Shown here one piece after another: positions 1 to 5,690 of a stretch of DNA of 5,897 nucleotides. Position numbers and translations under genes: made by a program. How positions within the stretch are numbered: position 1 is the stretch's first letter; every line of letters begins with the position of its first letter. The notes under the pieces are model-generated. The model saw nothing but the letters and a program-made list of their open reading frames with translations, did no database searches and was not told where the DNA came from. The stretch is from Candidatus Bathyarchaeota archaeon (GTDB lineage: Archaea > Thermoproteota > Bathyarchaeia > TCS64), in assembly GCA_013619005.1 (NCBI GenBank), contig JABXKY010000026.1, forward strand, positions 1 through 5,897. The letters run 5' to 3'.

Positions 1-50
1 AAGAAGCACAGGCCACCACGCAGGTACTAGTTACCTTCGTCATAGTTGCC

Positions 51-88
51 GGATTCCCGTCTAACGGGGCTCCAGTTAATATTTTTTT
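51..88 (+). terminator. Hairpin plus T-tract, probable transcription terminator of an upstream transcript
   Basis: Positions 51-60 and 64-73 can pair around a three-base CTA loop: five Watson-Crick pairs (CCCGT/ACGGG), a T-G wobble, one mismatch, then GGA/TCC at the base. A run of seven T follows at 82-88, with more T-rich sequence to about 100. The hairpin plus T-tract resembles an intrinsic terminator; archaeal termination mainly needs the T-rich part. It implies that something transcribed rightwards ends here. I cannot identify that transcript: the three + frames close at 28-30, 62-64 and 102-104, and none of the short tails is recognisable. The T-tract read on the minus strand is A-rich and could instead belong to a leftward promoter. 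Confidence 0.55.
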
Positions 89-108
89 GTTTAATCTTTT
101 ATGATACC

Positions 109-115
109 TTTAAAT
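109..115 (+). promoter_or_regulatory. Candidate TATA box (TTTAAAT) for the DEAD-box helicase
   Basis: TTTAAAT is the best TATA-like match between the upstream terminator and the helicase. Archaeal initiation about 25-27 bases downstream would fall near 136-140, giving a leader of roughly 80 bases before the ATG at 217. A weaker A/T block, CATATT at 150-155, would give a leader near 37 bases. No good TATA-like block lies at the leaderless distance (about 190), unlike the other genes in the window. Inference from spacing only. Confidence 0.35.
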
Positions 116-216
116 GCCACCTCCTTGATTGAGGGGCTATCACGTCGAACATATTCATGTATGGAGACGCTTACAAGGCAACCGCATGCGTAGTTTAGTG
201 ATAAGAGCAAAAACGT

Positions 217-1551
217 ATGCAGGTACAGAATTTCAACGATCTACCCCTTAGCAGGGATGTCCTAAAGGGCATCAAGGCTCTGGGTTTCAAGACACCATCC
301 CCTATTCAGGCTGAATCAATCATGCCCCTCCTTGAAGGCAGGGACGTGATAGGTCAGGCCCAGACGGGGACTGGCAAGACAGCGGCTTTCGGCATTCCAA
401 TGATCGAGGGCGTAGACCTCAGCGATAACAGCGTTCAGGGGCTGATATTGGCACCCACACGTGAACTGGCTATCCAGATCGCTGATCACCTAATGAGGCT
501 CAGTAGATACACTGGAGTCAAGATCTGCCCCATATACGGGGGCCAGAAGATCAACAAACAGATTAACCAGCTGAAGCGGGGTGTCCACATAGTTGTAGGC
601 ACTCCCGGGAGAGTCATCGACCACATTCAAAGAGGCACTCTGAGGCTTAGGGCAGTCAAGATGGTTGTCTTGGACGAGGCTGACAGGATGCTTGACATGG
701 GTTTTGTTAAGGATATCAACAAGATCCTGGATAAGACTCCTAAGAAAAAGCAGATGAGCCTGTTCTCGGCGACCATGGACCGCAACATCTGGAAGATATG
801 CAACAAGTATATGATCAAGCCTGAGAAGATCCTGGTTAGCAAGGACGAGATTACCCTTAAGCAGATTGATCAAAAGTTCATAAGGGTGGATAATTCAAGT
901 CGTTTCTCGATTCTTAAAGAGCTTATAGAAAAACAGGGAATCAGAAAGGCCATTATATTCACAAGGACCAAGAGAGGCGCTTACAGGCTATCAAAACAAC
1001 TGAAGAATAACGGTTATAACGCCGGTGCGCTCCACGGAGACCTTACTCAGGCTCAGAGGGACAAGGTAACCCGGAACTTCAGGAAAGACAAAGTGGACTT
1101 TTTAGCAGCGACAGACATTGCGGCGAGGGGACTCGACATTGGCGGTATCACTCACATCGTCAACTACAATATGCCCATGGAGACGACTTCATACTTCCAC
1201 AGGATTGGAAGGACAGCTAGGATGGAGGCCGAGGGAACATCCATCCTTTTCGTCGCCCACGGCGAGGAGAGTGCATTTGATGACATCAAGGCCCGGACCA
1301 ACTTGAACATCACCGAGCTAAAGACAAGCGTCGAGGTTCAGACTGGTCCTCCAAAAAGGTACAAGGCCATCTGCAGGAAATGCAAGACCGGGTTCACGTT
1401 GCCCTTCAAGCCAAAGGACGAGCGCCCAGTTTACTGCCTGCCATGTCTGAAGTCAAAGAGGCGATCATCAGGCGGATCATATGGATCCGGTGGGTACCGT
1501 GGATCAGGCGGATCACGTGGACAGCGTGGCCAGCGCCGACGAAGGCATTAA
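217..1551 (+). CDS. DEAD-box ATP-dependent RNA helicase with C-terminal zinc module and RG-rich tail
   Basis: This 444-residue superfamily 2 RNA helicase should unwind or remodel RNA duplexes in the cytoplasm using ATP. All core motifs are present: Q-motif (GFKTPSPIQ, 23-31), motif I (AQTGTGKT, 48-55), Ia (PTRELA, 80-85), GG (108-109), TPGRV (129-133), DEAD (153-156), SAT (184-186), motif V (ATDIAARGLD, 298-307) and motif VI (HRIGRTAR, 328-335). After the two RecA domains comes a zinc-binding module with C386, C389, C407 and C410, spaced exactly CxxC-x17-CxxC, followed from about 416 by a Gly/Ser/Arg tail ending in four arginines and a histidine. The tail should bind RNA non-specifically. The ATG at 217 is the first start after an in-frame TAA at 202-204, and it gives the usual short N-terminus. 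Archaeal and bacterial relatives act in ribosome biogenesis, RNA decay and cold adaptation; which applies here is not visible. The role of the zinc module is inferred as RNA or ribosome binding. Confidence 0.96.
   Translation: MQVQNFNDLPLSRDVLKGIKALGFKTPSPIQAESIMPLLEGRDVIGQAQTGTGKTAAFGIPMIEGVDLSDNSVQGLILAPTRELAIQIADHLMRLSRYTGVKICPIYGGQKINKQINQLKRGVHIVVGTPGRVIDHIQRGTLRLRAVKMVVLDEADRMLDMGFVKDINKILDKTPKKKQMSLFSATMDRNIWKICNKYMIKPEKILVSKDEITLKQIDQKFIRVDNSSRFSILKELIEKQGIRKAIIFTRTKRGAYRLSKQLKNNGYNAGALHGDLTQAQRDKVTRNFRKDKVDFLAATDIAARGLDIGGITHIVNYNMPMETTSYFHRIGRTARMEAEGTSILFVAHGEESAFDDIKARTNLNITELKTSVEVQTGPPKRYKAICRKCKTGFTLPFKPKDERPVYCLPCLKSKRRSSGGSYGSGGYRGSGGSRGQRGQRRRRH
1465..1548 (+). repeat. Low-complexity coding repeat: Gly/Ser/Arg tail of the helicase
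   Basis: The last 28 codons of the helicase are built from imperfect GGATC-containing units (GGCGGATCA, TGGATCCGG, TGGATCAGG, GGCGGATCACG) encoding GGS, YGSGG and RGS steps, then RGQRGQ and a run of arginines. Such tails are typically disordered and give DEAD-box proteins extra RNA affinity. Repeats of this kind vary in length between close relatives. Confidence 0.7.
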
Positions 1552-1561
1552 CCCTTCTTTT
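1552..1561 (+). terminator. Pyrimidine/T-rich tract after the helicase stop
   Basis: CCCTTCTTTT directly follows the helicase TAA and has no hairpin. Short T-rich tracts are enough for archaeal RNA polymerase to terminate, so this may end the helicase transcript. The tract is short and interrupted by C, so read-through into the cyclophilin is possible. Confidence 0.35.
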
Positions 1562-1567
1562 CATATA
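1562..1567 (+). promoter_or_regulatory. Candidate TATA box (CATATA) for the cyclophilin gene
   Basis: CATATA is centred about 31 bases before the TTG at 1597. Archaeal initiation 25-30 bases downstream would put the transcript start at about 1590-1596, giving a leaderless or nearly leaderless mRNA. No Shine-Dalgarno sequence precedes the TTG, which fits. This suggests the gene is transcribed separately from the helicase despite the 45-base gap. Confidence 0.4.
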
Positions 1568-1596
1568 CAACCTAATCCGTTTTTACTTGGATTGAT

Positions 1597-2112
1597 TTGA
1601 GTTCTAACCCAGTTGTATTAATCAAAACCACCATGGGAGACATCAAGGTGGAGATATATGAGGAGAAGACACCCATCACTAGTGGGAACTTCCTGAAGTA
1701 CATGGATGACGGCCTCTACGACGGCACATCCTTCTTCAGAACCGTTACCATGGACAACCAGCCGGACTCACCGGTCAAGATCGAGGTTATTCAGGGCGGA
1801 CAGGTGCCTAAGGACAAGGAGTATGAGCCCATCAAGCTGGAGCGAACAAGCCTCACAGGGTTAAAGCACATTGACGGGGCCATCAGCATGGGCAGGTTCA
1901 AGCCAAACTCGGCCAAGAGCAGTTTCTATTTCTGCATCGGCGACCAGCCGGAGCTTGATTACCAGGGCACAAGGAACCCCGACAGGCAGGGGTTCGCGGC
2001 CTTCGGCCAGGTGATAGAGGGAATGGACGTGGTTCGCGCCATCCAGGTGGAGCCATACGAGGGACAGAGGCTCACACCGCCCATCGAGATAGTCTCGATA
2101 AAACGGGTCTAG
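1597..2112 (+). CDS. Cyclophilin-type peptidyl-prolyl cis-trans isomerase
   Basis: A 171-residue single-domain cyclophilin that should catalyse cis-trans isomerisation of X-Pro bonds and assist protein folding. No signal peptide or membrane segment is seen, so it is cytoplasmic. The family signature is clear: PITSGNFLKY (26-35), SFFRT with the catalytic Arg at 48, VIQGGQ (64-69), NSAKSSFYFCIGDQPELD (104-121) and GFAAFGQVIEGMDVV (132-146). The stretch RTVTMDNQPDSPVKIEVIQGG belongs to a subfamily mostly known from bacteria that has an insertion between the catalytic Arg and the QGG motif. Relative to human cyclophilin A, the positions of W121 and H126 are occupied by E119 and F133. The start is TTG: the in-frame stop at 1573-1575 leaves no ATG upstream, and the first internal ATG (1633) would remove the first beta strand. 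Its stop overlaps the convergent gene by four bases. Confidence 0.93.
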   Translation: MSSNPVVLIKTTMGDIKVEIYEEKTPITSGNFLKYMDDGLYDGTSFFRTVTMDNQPDSPVKIEVIQGGQVPKDKEYEPIKLERTSLTGLKHIDGAISMGRFKPNSAKSSFYFCIGDQPELDYQGTRNPDRQGFAAFGQVIEGMDVVRAIQVEPYEGQRLTPPIEIVSIKRV

Positions 2113-2957
2113 CCCATTATCTCAAGGAGGTCCTCGCCGATGATGACCTCCCCATCGTAATCCTTACCGATCTCCTCAACCATGGCGTCCAGGAGCCTCT
2201 GGGGCTTCTCCCTGATGTGCACAAGGGCCATCTTTCCGACGTTTGCCTCGGCGGCGATCCTCCCAGCATCAAGGGAGCTCATCAGTACACGCTCTGCGAT
2301 AAGCCTCGTGTCATGGTCCTTGACCTCCTCCCCCGCGAAGTAGCAGCACATGACGAGGACATCGGCGTCCTTGGAGAACCGTGTAAGCCTCTTGGAGTAT
2401 ACCGCGTCGCCGCTAATTACCACACTGCTCTCTCCCTCACTTATCCTGTACGCGAGGCAGGGCCAGTCCTCCCTGCTCAAGCCCAGGCCGTGTCCGTGCT
2501 CCACGTACTCCGCTGAGACCATCCAGTCGTCCCCCTGATATATCATCCCGGGCTCCACATCGTGGACCACGACCATGTCCCTGATATCGATGAGTTTCTC
2601 CACAGTCAGCTCGGTCTCCGACATCCTGTACCATATGTCCCGCTCGTACGCCTCGAAGAGGTGATTGACCATCTTCCTCGTGCCCCTGGGGCCGTAGACG
2701 TGTATAGTCTTGTTCCTGGCCTTGTTCCAGGCAGCGAAGAGGAGGTCCCCTAACCCGCCGGTGTGGTCGAAGTGGAGGTGAGTGATGAAGACGTACCCGT
2801 AATCAGTGATGGGGACACCCGCCTGGACTAGTCGTGTGGCGACGCCCCTCCCCGCGTCAACGATGATGTTGTCTTCCCCGATGGAGACAAGCGTGGATGG
2901 TCCCATCCTGTTGGGGTCAGGCCTCGGTCCCCCCGTGCCTAGAAGAACGACCTTCAT
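2109..2957 (-). CDS. Metallo-beta-lactamase-fold metal-dependent hydrolase
   Basis: A 282-residue MBL-fold hydrolase of the RNase Z/arylsulfatase-like branch. Counting from the chosen ATG, it opens with MKVVLLGTGGPRPDP, then HLHFDH (60-65), EHGHG with His154 and His156, SGD with Asp184, and VHIRE with His247. These are the expected ligands for a two-zinc centre. The substrate is unknown; relatives cleave phosphodiesters, sulfate esters or other esters. In the late SSLDAG segment, Met226 sits where RNase Z and many relatives have a catalytic His, so tRNA 3' processing is unlikely. An in-frame ATG 15 bases upstream (2972) would add five residues (MEYQP). I prefer 2957 because the family typically starts at this beta strand, and because TTTAAA at 2981-2986 lies 26-27 bases upstream, which fits a leaderless mRNA. 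It is convergent with the cyclophilin and divergent from the deacylase. Confidence 0.93.
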   Translation of the reverse strand: MKVVLLGTGGPRPDPNRMGPSTLVSIGEDNIIVDAGRGVATRLVQAGVPITDYGYVFITHLHFDHTGGLGDLLFAAWNKARNKTIHVYGPRGTRKMVNHLFEAYERDIWYRMSETELTVEKLIDIRDMVVVHDVEPGMIYQGDDWMVSAEYVEHGHGLGLSREDWPCLAYRISEGESSVVISGDAVYSKRLTRFSKDADVLVMCCYFAGEEVKDHDTRLIAERVLMSSLDAGRIAAEANVGKMALVHIREKPQRLLDAMVEEIGKDYDGEVIIGEDLLEIMG

Positions 2958-2980
2958 GGGCTGATATTCCATGCAGCCGA

Positions 2981-2986
2981 TTTAAA
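2981..2986 (-). promoter_or_regulatory. Palindromic TATA-like box (TTTAAA) between divergent genes
   Basis: TTTAAA reads the same on both strands. On the minus strand it is centred about 26 bases before the ATG at 2957, ideal for leaderless transcription of the MBL hydrolase. On the plus strand it would start RNA near 3008-3011, giving about 22 bases of leader to the deacylase ATG at 3032. It could serve one or both genes. Confidence 0.5.
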
Positions 2987-3001
2987 CCAACGGACTAAAC
3001 G

Positions 3002-3008
3002 TTAAGTT
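3002..3008 (+). promoter_or_regulatory. Weak TATA-like block (TTAAGTT) for the deacylase gene
   Basis: TTAAGTT is centred about 27 bases before the ATG at 3032 and would give a leaderless transcript. It is a poorer TATA match than TTTAAA at 2981-2986, which is the alternative promoter with a short leader. Support is by position only. Confidence 0.3.
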
Positions 3009-3031
3009 CTCGATGGAACAATACATTGTCC

Positions 3032-4792
3032 ATGTCAGATGATTACGATGTCATAATCAAGAACGCCACCATCGTCGACGGTACCGGAGGGAAGCCGTTC
3101 AAGGGCGAGGTGGCTTTATATGGTGACAGGATCGCCGCCGTGGGGGAAGACTTGGGAACCGCGGGGAAAAAGATAGACGCCAGGGACAGGATTGTGAGCC
3201 CCGGCTTCATCGATGTTCACAACCATGGCGATATCAGCATCCTCTACTACCCCGAGGCCGAGGGGTTCCTGAGGCAGGGGATCACCACTTTCATCGGTGG
3301 CCAGTGCGGCGGAAGCCCAGGTCCATACGGCGAGTATGTCAGCGGTGGAATGATGCTGTACGACCTGTTCCGGGAACTTTACCCCGCCATGTACTACCCA
3401 TCGGGGTACATTAAGAAGGATGAGTTCAACATCCACCACAAGGAGCAGGTGGGCTGGGAGGTGGACTGGAAGACCATGGGTGAGTTCTGCGCCAAGGTCG
3501 AGTCCTTCGGGATAAGCCCCAACTTTGTGCCGATGGTGGGACACGGCAACGTCAGGGTCATGGTCATGGGGCTCAATTATGAGCGGAAGGCAACGGAGAA
3601 CGAGATAGAGGCCATGAAGCCCCACCTCAAGCAGGCCATGGAGGACGGCTGTCTGGGCATGAGCGTTGGAAGGGACTATGACCCAGGTTACTGGGCAGTC
3701 AAGGAGGAGCTCATCGAGCTCAACAAGGTAGTCGCCGAGTACGATGGAATATACCAGAGCCACAGTCTCAGGACCGGCCTCAGGAAGGCGAGGCGTCCGG
3801 GCGAGTTCCCGCCGCCAAAGATCAACGGAATACTGGAGGCCATAGACGTCGGCAGGCAGGCAGGGACCGCCGTCCAGATCAGCCACCTTGGCCCGCTCTA
3901 CGATGTCTACCCGGGAGGTAACGACCTTATGACGGAGGCAGCGGCCAAGGCAACGCTCCAGGCCGTCGACGAGGCCATCGAGGAGGGCCTGGATGTATCC
4001 TTTGACCTCATCCCCAATACCGGCGGTTACGGTCTCTACGCGAACAACTGGCTCGCCGCGGCTCTCACACCATGGGTCAGGGTCACGGGTAGCCGTGAGC
4101 AGCTAGCCAAGGCTTTGAGAATGAACGATTTCCGTGAGGAGATCAAGGCAACCATCTGGTCTGGCAAGTGGTACGGTCTCAACCCCAACATCAACCCCCG
4201 GTGGAGCAAGGGCAGGAAGATAGCGGAGTGCAAGAACGGTGATTACCTGGAGAAGACGGTGTCCGAGGTCGCTTCAGAGCTGGGCGTAGAGCCCCTGGAC
4301 GCGCTGTTCGAGATACTCATGGAGGACCCGTACACCAAGCTCCACGCCATGAGCTTCGCCAGCCCCGTCAAGAGCCTGTTCTACAAGCACCCCGCCATGA
4401 TGGCCGGCGTCGACACCCTGGCCATCAACACCGAGTGGGAGGCAAAGTCGGCTCCCTGGTTCAAGCCCAGCCAGAACAGCTTCAACGGGTTCGCGGCCTA
4501 CTTCGAGGACATCGTGAGGGAGGAGAAGGTCCTGAGTATCGAGCAGGCAGTCCACCACGTGACTGGTTTGCCGGCCAAGAAGTTCGGGCTCAAGGAGAGG
4601 GGCGCCATTAAGGCTGGCTCCTACGCCGACCTGGTGATAATGGATATCGACCGTGTCAAGGACATGTCCACCTCGTTGAATCCATGTGTCTACCCGGAGG
4701 GGATTCATCATGTAATCGTCAACGGCGTCCACGTCGTCGACGAGATGAGCCACACCGGGAAGAAGCCTGGTAAGGTGCTCTACAGGGAGTAA
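3032..4792 (+). CDS. N-acyl-D-amino-acid deacylase (D-aminoacylase) family amidohydrolase
   Basis: A 586-residue metal-dependent amidohydrolase of the D-aminoacylase/N-acyl-D-glutamate deacylase group, which hydrolyses N-acyl-D-amino acids to a free amino acid and a carboxylate. Counting from ATG 3032: a small beta-sandwich start (IIKNATIVDGTG), metal-binding HNH (His63, His65), GGQCGG with the bridging Cys92, SHSLRTG (His244), ISHLG (His285) and AGVDT (Asp461, likely catalytic). The end is typical: GLPAKKFGLKERGAIKAGSYADLVIMD, then VIVNG and TGKKPGKVLYRE. The His63-Cys92 region has the same spacing as in the characterised Alcaligenes enzyme, as I recall it. The protein is longer than the usual 480-530 residues. 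The HPRxYG motif before the C-terminal helix reads SQNSFNG instead, so substrate preference may differ. A TTG at 3026 would add two residues; ATG is preferred. No signal peptide. A catabolic role is inferred. Confidence 0.92.
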   Translation: MSDDYDVIIKNATIVDGTGGKPFKGEVALYGDRIAAVGEDLGTAGKKIDARDRIVSPGFIDVHNHGDISILYYPEAEGFLRQGITTFIGGQCGGSPGPYGEYVSGGMMLYDLFRELYPAMYYPSGYIKKDEFNIHHKEQVGWEVDWKTMGEFCAKVESFGISPNFVPMVGHGNVRVMVMGLNYERKATENEIEAMKPHLKQAMEDGCLGMSVGRDYDPGYWAVKEELIELNKVVAEYDGIYQSHSLRTGLRKARRPGEFPPPKINGILEAIDVGRQAGTAVQISHLGPLYDVYPGGNDLMTEAAAKATLQAVDEAIEEGLDVSFDLIPNTGGYGLYANNWLAAALTPWVRVTGSREQLAKALRMNDFREEIKATIWSGKWYGLNPNINPRWSKGRKIAECKNGDYLEKTVSEVASELGVEPLDALFEILMEDPYTKLHAMSFASPVKSLFYKHPAMMAGVDTLAINTEWEAKSAPWFKPSQNSFNGFAAYFEDIVREEKVLSIEQAVHHVTGLPAKKFGLKERGAIKAGSYADLVIMDIDRVKDMSTSLNPCVYPEGIHHVIVNGVHVVDEMSHTGKKPGKVLYRE

Positions 4793-4796
4793 AACC

Positions 4797-4807
4797 CCTC
4801 CTTTTTT
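4797..4807 (+). terminator. T-rich terminator after the deacylase
   Basis: CCCTCCTTTTTTC, with six T at 4802-4807, lies a few bases after the deacylase stop, without a stable hairpin. This is the usual form of an archaeal terminator and suggests the deacylase and methyltransferase are separate transcripts despite the 52-base gap. Confidence 0.5.
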
Positions 4808-4813
4808 CATTAA

Positions 4814-4820
4814 CCTTAAC
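4814..4820 (+). promoter_or_regulatory. Candidate TATA-like box (CCTTAAC) for the methyltransferase
   Basis: The A/T-rich block from TTAACCTTAAC (4810-4820) is centred about 27 bases before the ATG at 4845, the leaderless spacing. No Shine-Dalgarno sequence lies before that ATG. The match to a TATA consensus is modest. Confidence 0.35.
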
Positions 4821-4844
4821 TCGTTGAACCACCGTTTTTCATCC

Positions 4845-5687
4845 ATGCCAGACCGGGTCAGGGAGAGGATTCTTGAGACTTACAGGCAGATCGCCGAGAC
4901 ATATGACGCGGAGGTGAGCGAGCGGTTCGGGGTATCAAGGTGGGGGATAGAATCTCTTACCGGGATGTTGCTCAGGGAGATGAAGGTGCCTGAGAACCCC
5001 GTTGCCTTGGACATCGCATGTGGAACCGGGCTCTCGACTTTCAGTCTGGCTGATTACCTGGGTCGAGGCGATGTGCACGGCGTTGACCTGTCACCTGATA
5101 TGGTGAGGAAGGCCGTTGAGAACGCCGAAAAGATCGGGTACGACATAGATTTCAGGGAGGGGGACGTTGAGAAGCTGCCCTATCCAGATGACGTGTTCAA
5201 CATGGCCATAAGCAACATGTCGTTCCAGTTCTTCATTGACAAGCTCAAGGCGTTGAAGGAGATTCACAGGGTCATGGCACCCGGCGGTCGCGTGGGTCAC
5301 CTGTTCGGAGGGGGAAAACACTTCGCCCAATTAATCGATTTATGCCTCGAGGTCTCAGGGGACGACCCTCATCTTCGAGAGTTCCATGAGGCTGTTGAAG
5401 ACGTGGTCAGGCTCCACGTTGACCTTGAGGCTGTTCAGGGGCTGCTATGGGAGGCGGGCTTCAGGAAGCCCCTGGTTTACGGTTACCACAGGGTGATGAA
5501 CGTTAAACCTGAGGCTTTCTGGTTTTCTAACCCTTACCCGGCTTACTGGAGGGCATCTGTTCCCGAGGAGACCCGGGTGAAACTTGACGATAAAGTGATC
5601 TCGGAGATGAGGGAAAGGTCAGGCCCCAGGGGCTTCAAGGTCACCTGGTACACGATACAGGCATACGGCTCCAAGCCCACGGGTTAA
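4845..5687 (+). CDS. Class I SAM-dependent methyltransferase
   Basis: A 280-residue Rossmann-fold methyltransferase of the UbiE/Methyltransf_11 type that transfers a methyl group from S-adenosylmethionine to an unknown, probably small-molecule, acceptor. Counting from ATG 4845: an N-terminal helix with YRQIAETYD, motif I LDIACGTGLS (55-64), the acidic residue at the end of beta 2 in HGVDLSPDM (Asp81), motif II/III region GDVEKLPYPDDVFNMAISN (about 106-124) and MAPGGR (144-149). The C-terminal third, with many aromatic residues (AFWFSNPYPAYW, about 224-235), presumably forms the substrate lid; I recognise no specific subfamily in it. A TTG at 4824 would add seven residues (MNHRFSS), but it would overlap the A/T-rich promoter region and lacks family support, so ATG is preferred. 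Nothing in the neighbourhood identifies the substrate. Confidence 0.9.
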   Translation: MPDRVRERILETYRQIAETYDAEVSERFGVSRWGIESLTGMLLREMKVPENPVALDIACGTGLSTFSLADYLGRGDVHGVDLSPDMVRKAVENAEKIGYDIDFREGDVEKLPYPDDVFNMAISNMSFQFFIDKLKALKEIHRVMAPGGRVGHLFGGGKHFAQLIDLCLEVSGDDPHLREFHEAVEDVVRLHVDLEAVQGLLWEAGFRKPLVYGYHRVMNVKPEAFWFSNPYPAYWRASVPEETRVKLDDKVISEMRERSGPRGFKVTWYTIQAYGSKPTG

Positions 5688-5690
5688 ATA
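5684..5690 (+). promoter_or_regulatory. TATA-like box (TTAAATA) at the end of the methyltransferase
   Basis: TTAAATA overlaps the methyltransferase stop codon. If used, a rightward transcript would begin near 5712-5716, just before the segment with paired arms described for 5688-5897. Its complement, TATTTAA, is equally TATA-like for the other strand, but there it would drive antisense RNA into the methyltransferase. Weak evidence. Confidence 0.25.

Noticed and set aside
1..102. Open + frame ending at TGA 102-104 with a hydrophobic stretch, as the end of a membrane protein
   Set aside because: It runs through the hairpin and T-tract, which look like a terminator, and codons turn very T-rich; without upstream sequence it cannot be supported.
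490..873. A 127-codon antisense frame within the helicase
   Set aside because: It mirrors the conserved helicase motifs on the other strand and has no motif of its own.
2109..2957. Annotating the MBL hydrolase as tRNA 3' endonuclease RNase Z
   Set aside because: The metal motif alone is shared across the superfamily, and the catalytic His of RNase Z appears to be replaced by Met, so the specific name is not justified.
3013..3042. Short ATG frame (MEQYIVHVR) just upstream of and overlapping the deacylase start
   Set aside because: Only nine codons, with no ribosome binding site; with a leaderless start at 3032 it would not even be in the mRNA.
3116..3886. A 256-codon open frame on the minus strand inside the deacylase
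   Set aside because: It lies wholly antisense to a gene with full family motifs, has no recognisable domain, and is explained by the GC-rich codon pattern of the + strand gene.
4274..4846. A 190-codon open frame on the minus strand over the deacylase end
   Set aside because: Antisense shadow of the conserved C-terminal part of the deacylase; the protein is low in complexity (rich in L, V, G, H, D) and has no known motif.
217..5687. A single operon or novel multi-gene system
   Set aside because: One gene is on the opposite strand, T-rich tracts and separate TATA-like boxes lie between genes, and the predicted functions do not combine into a known or plausible joint system.
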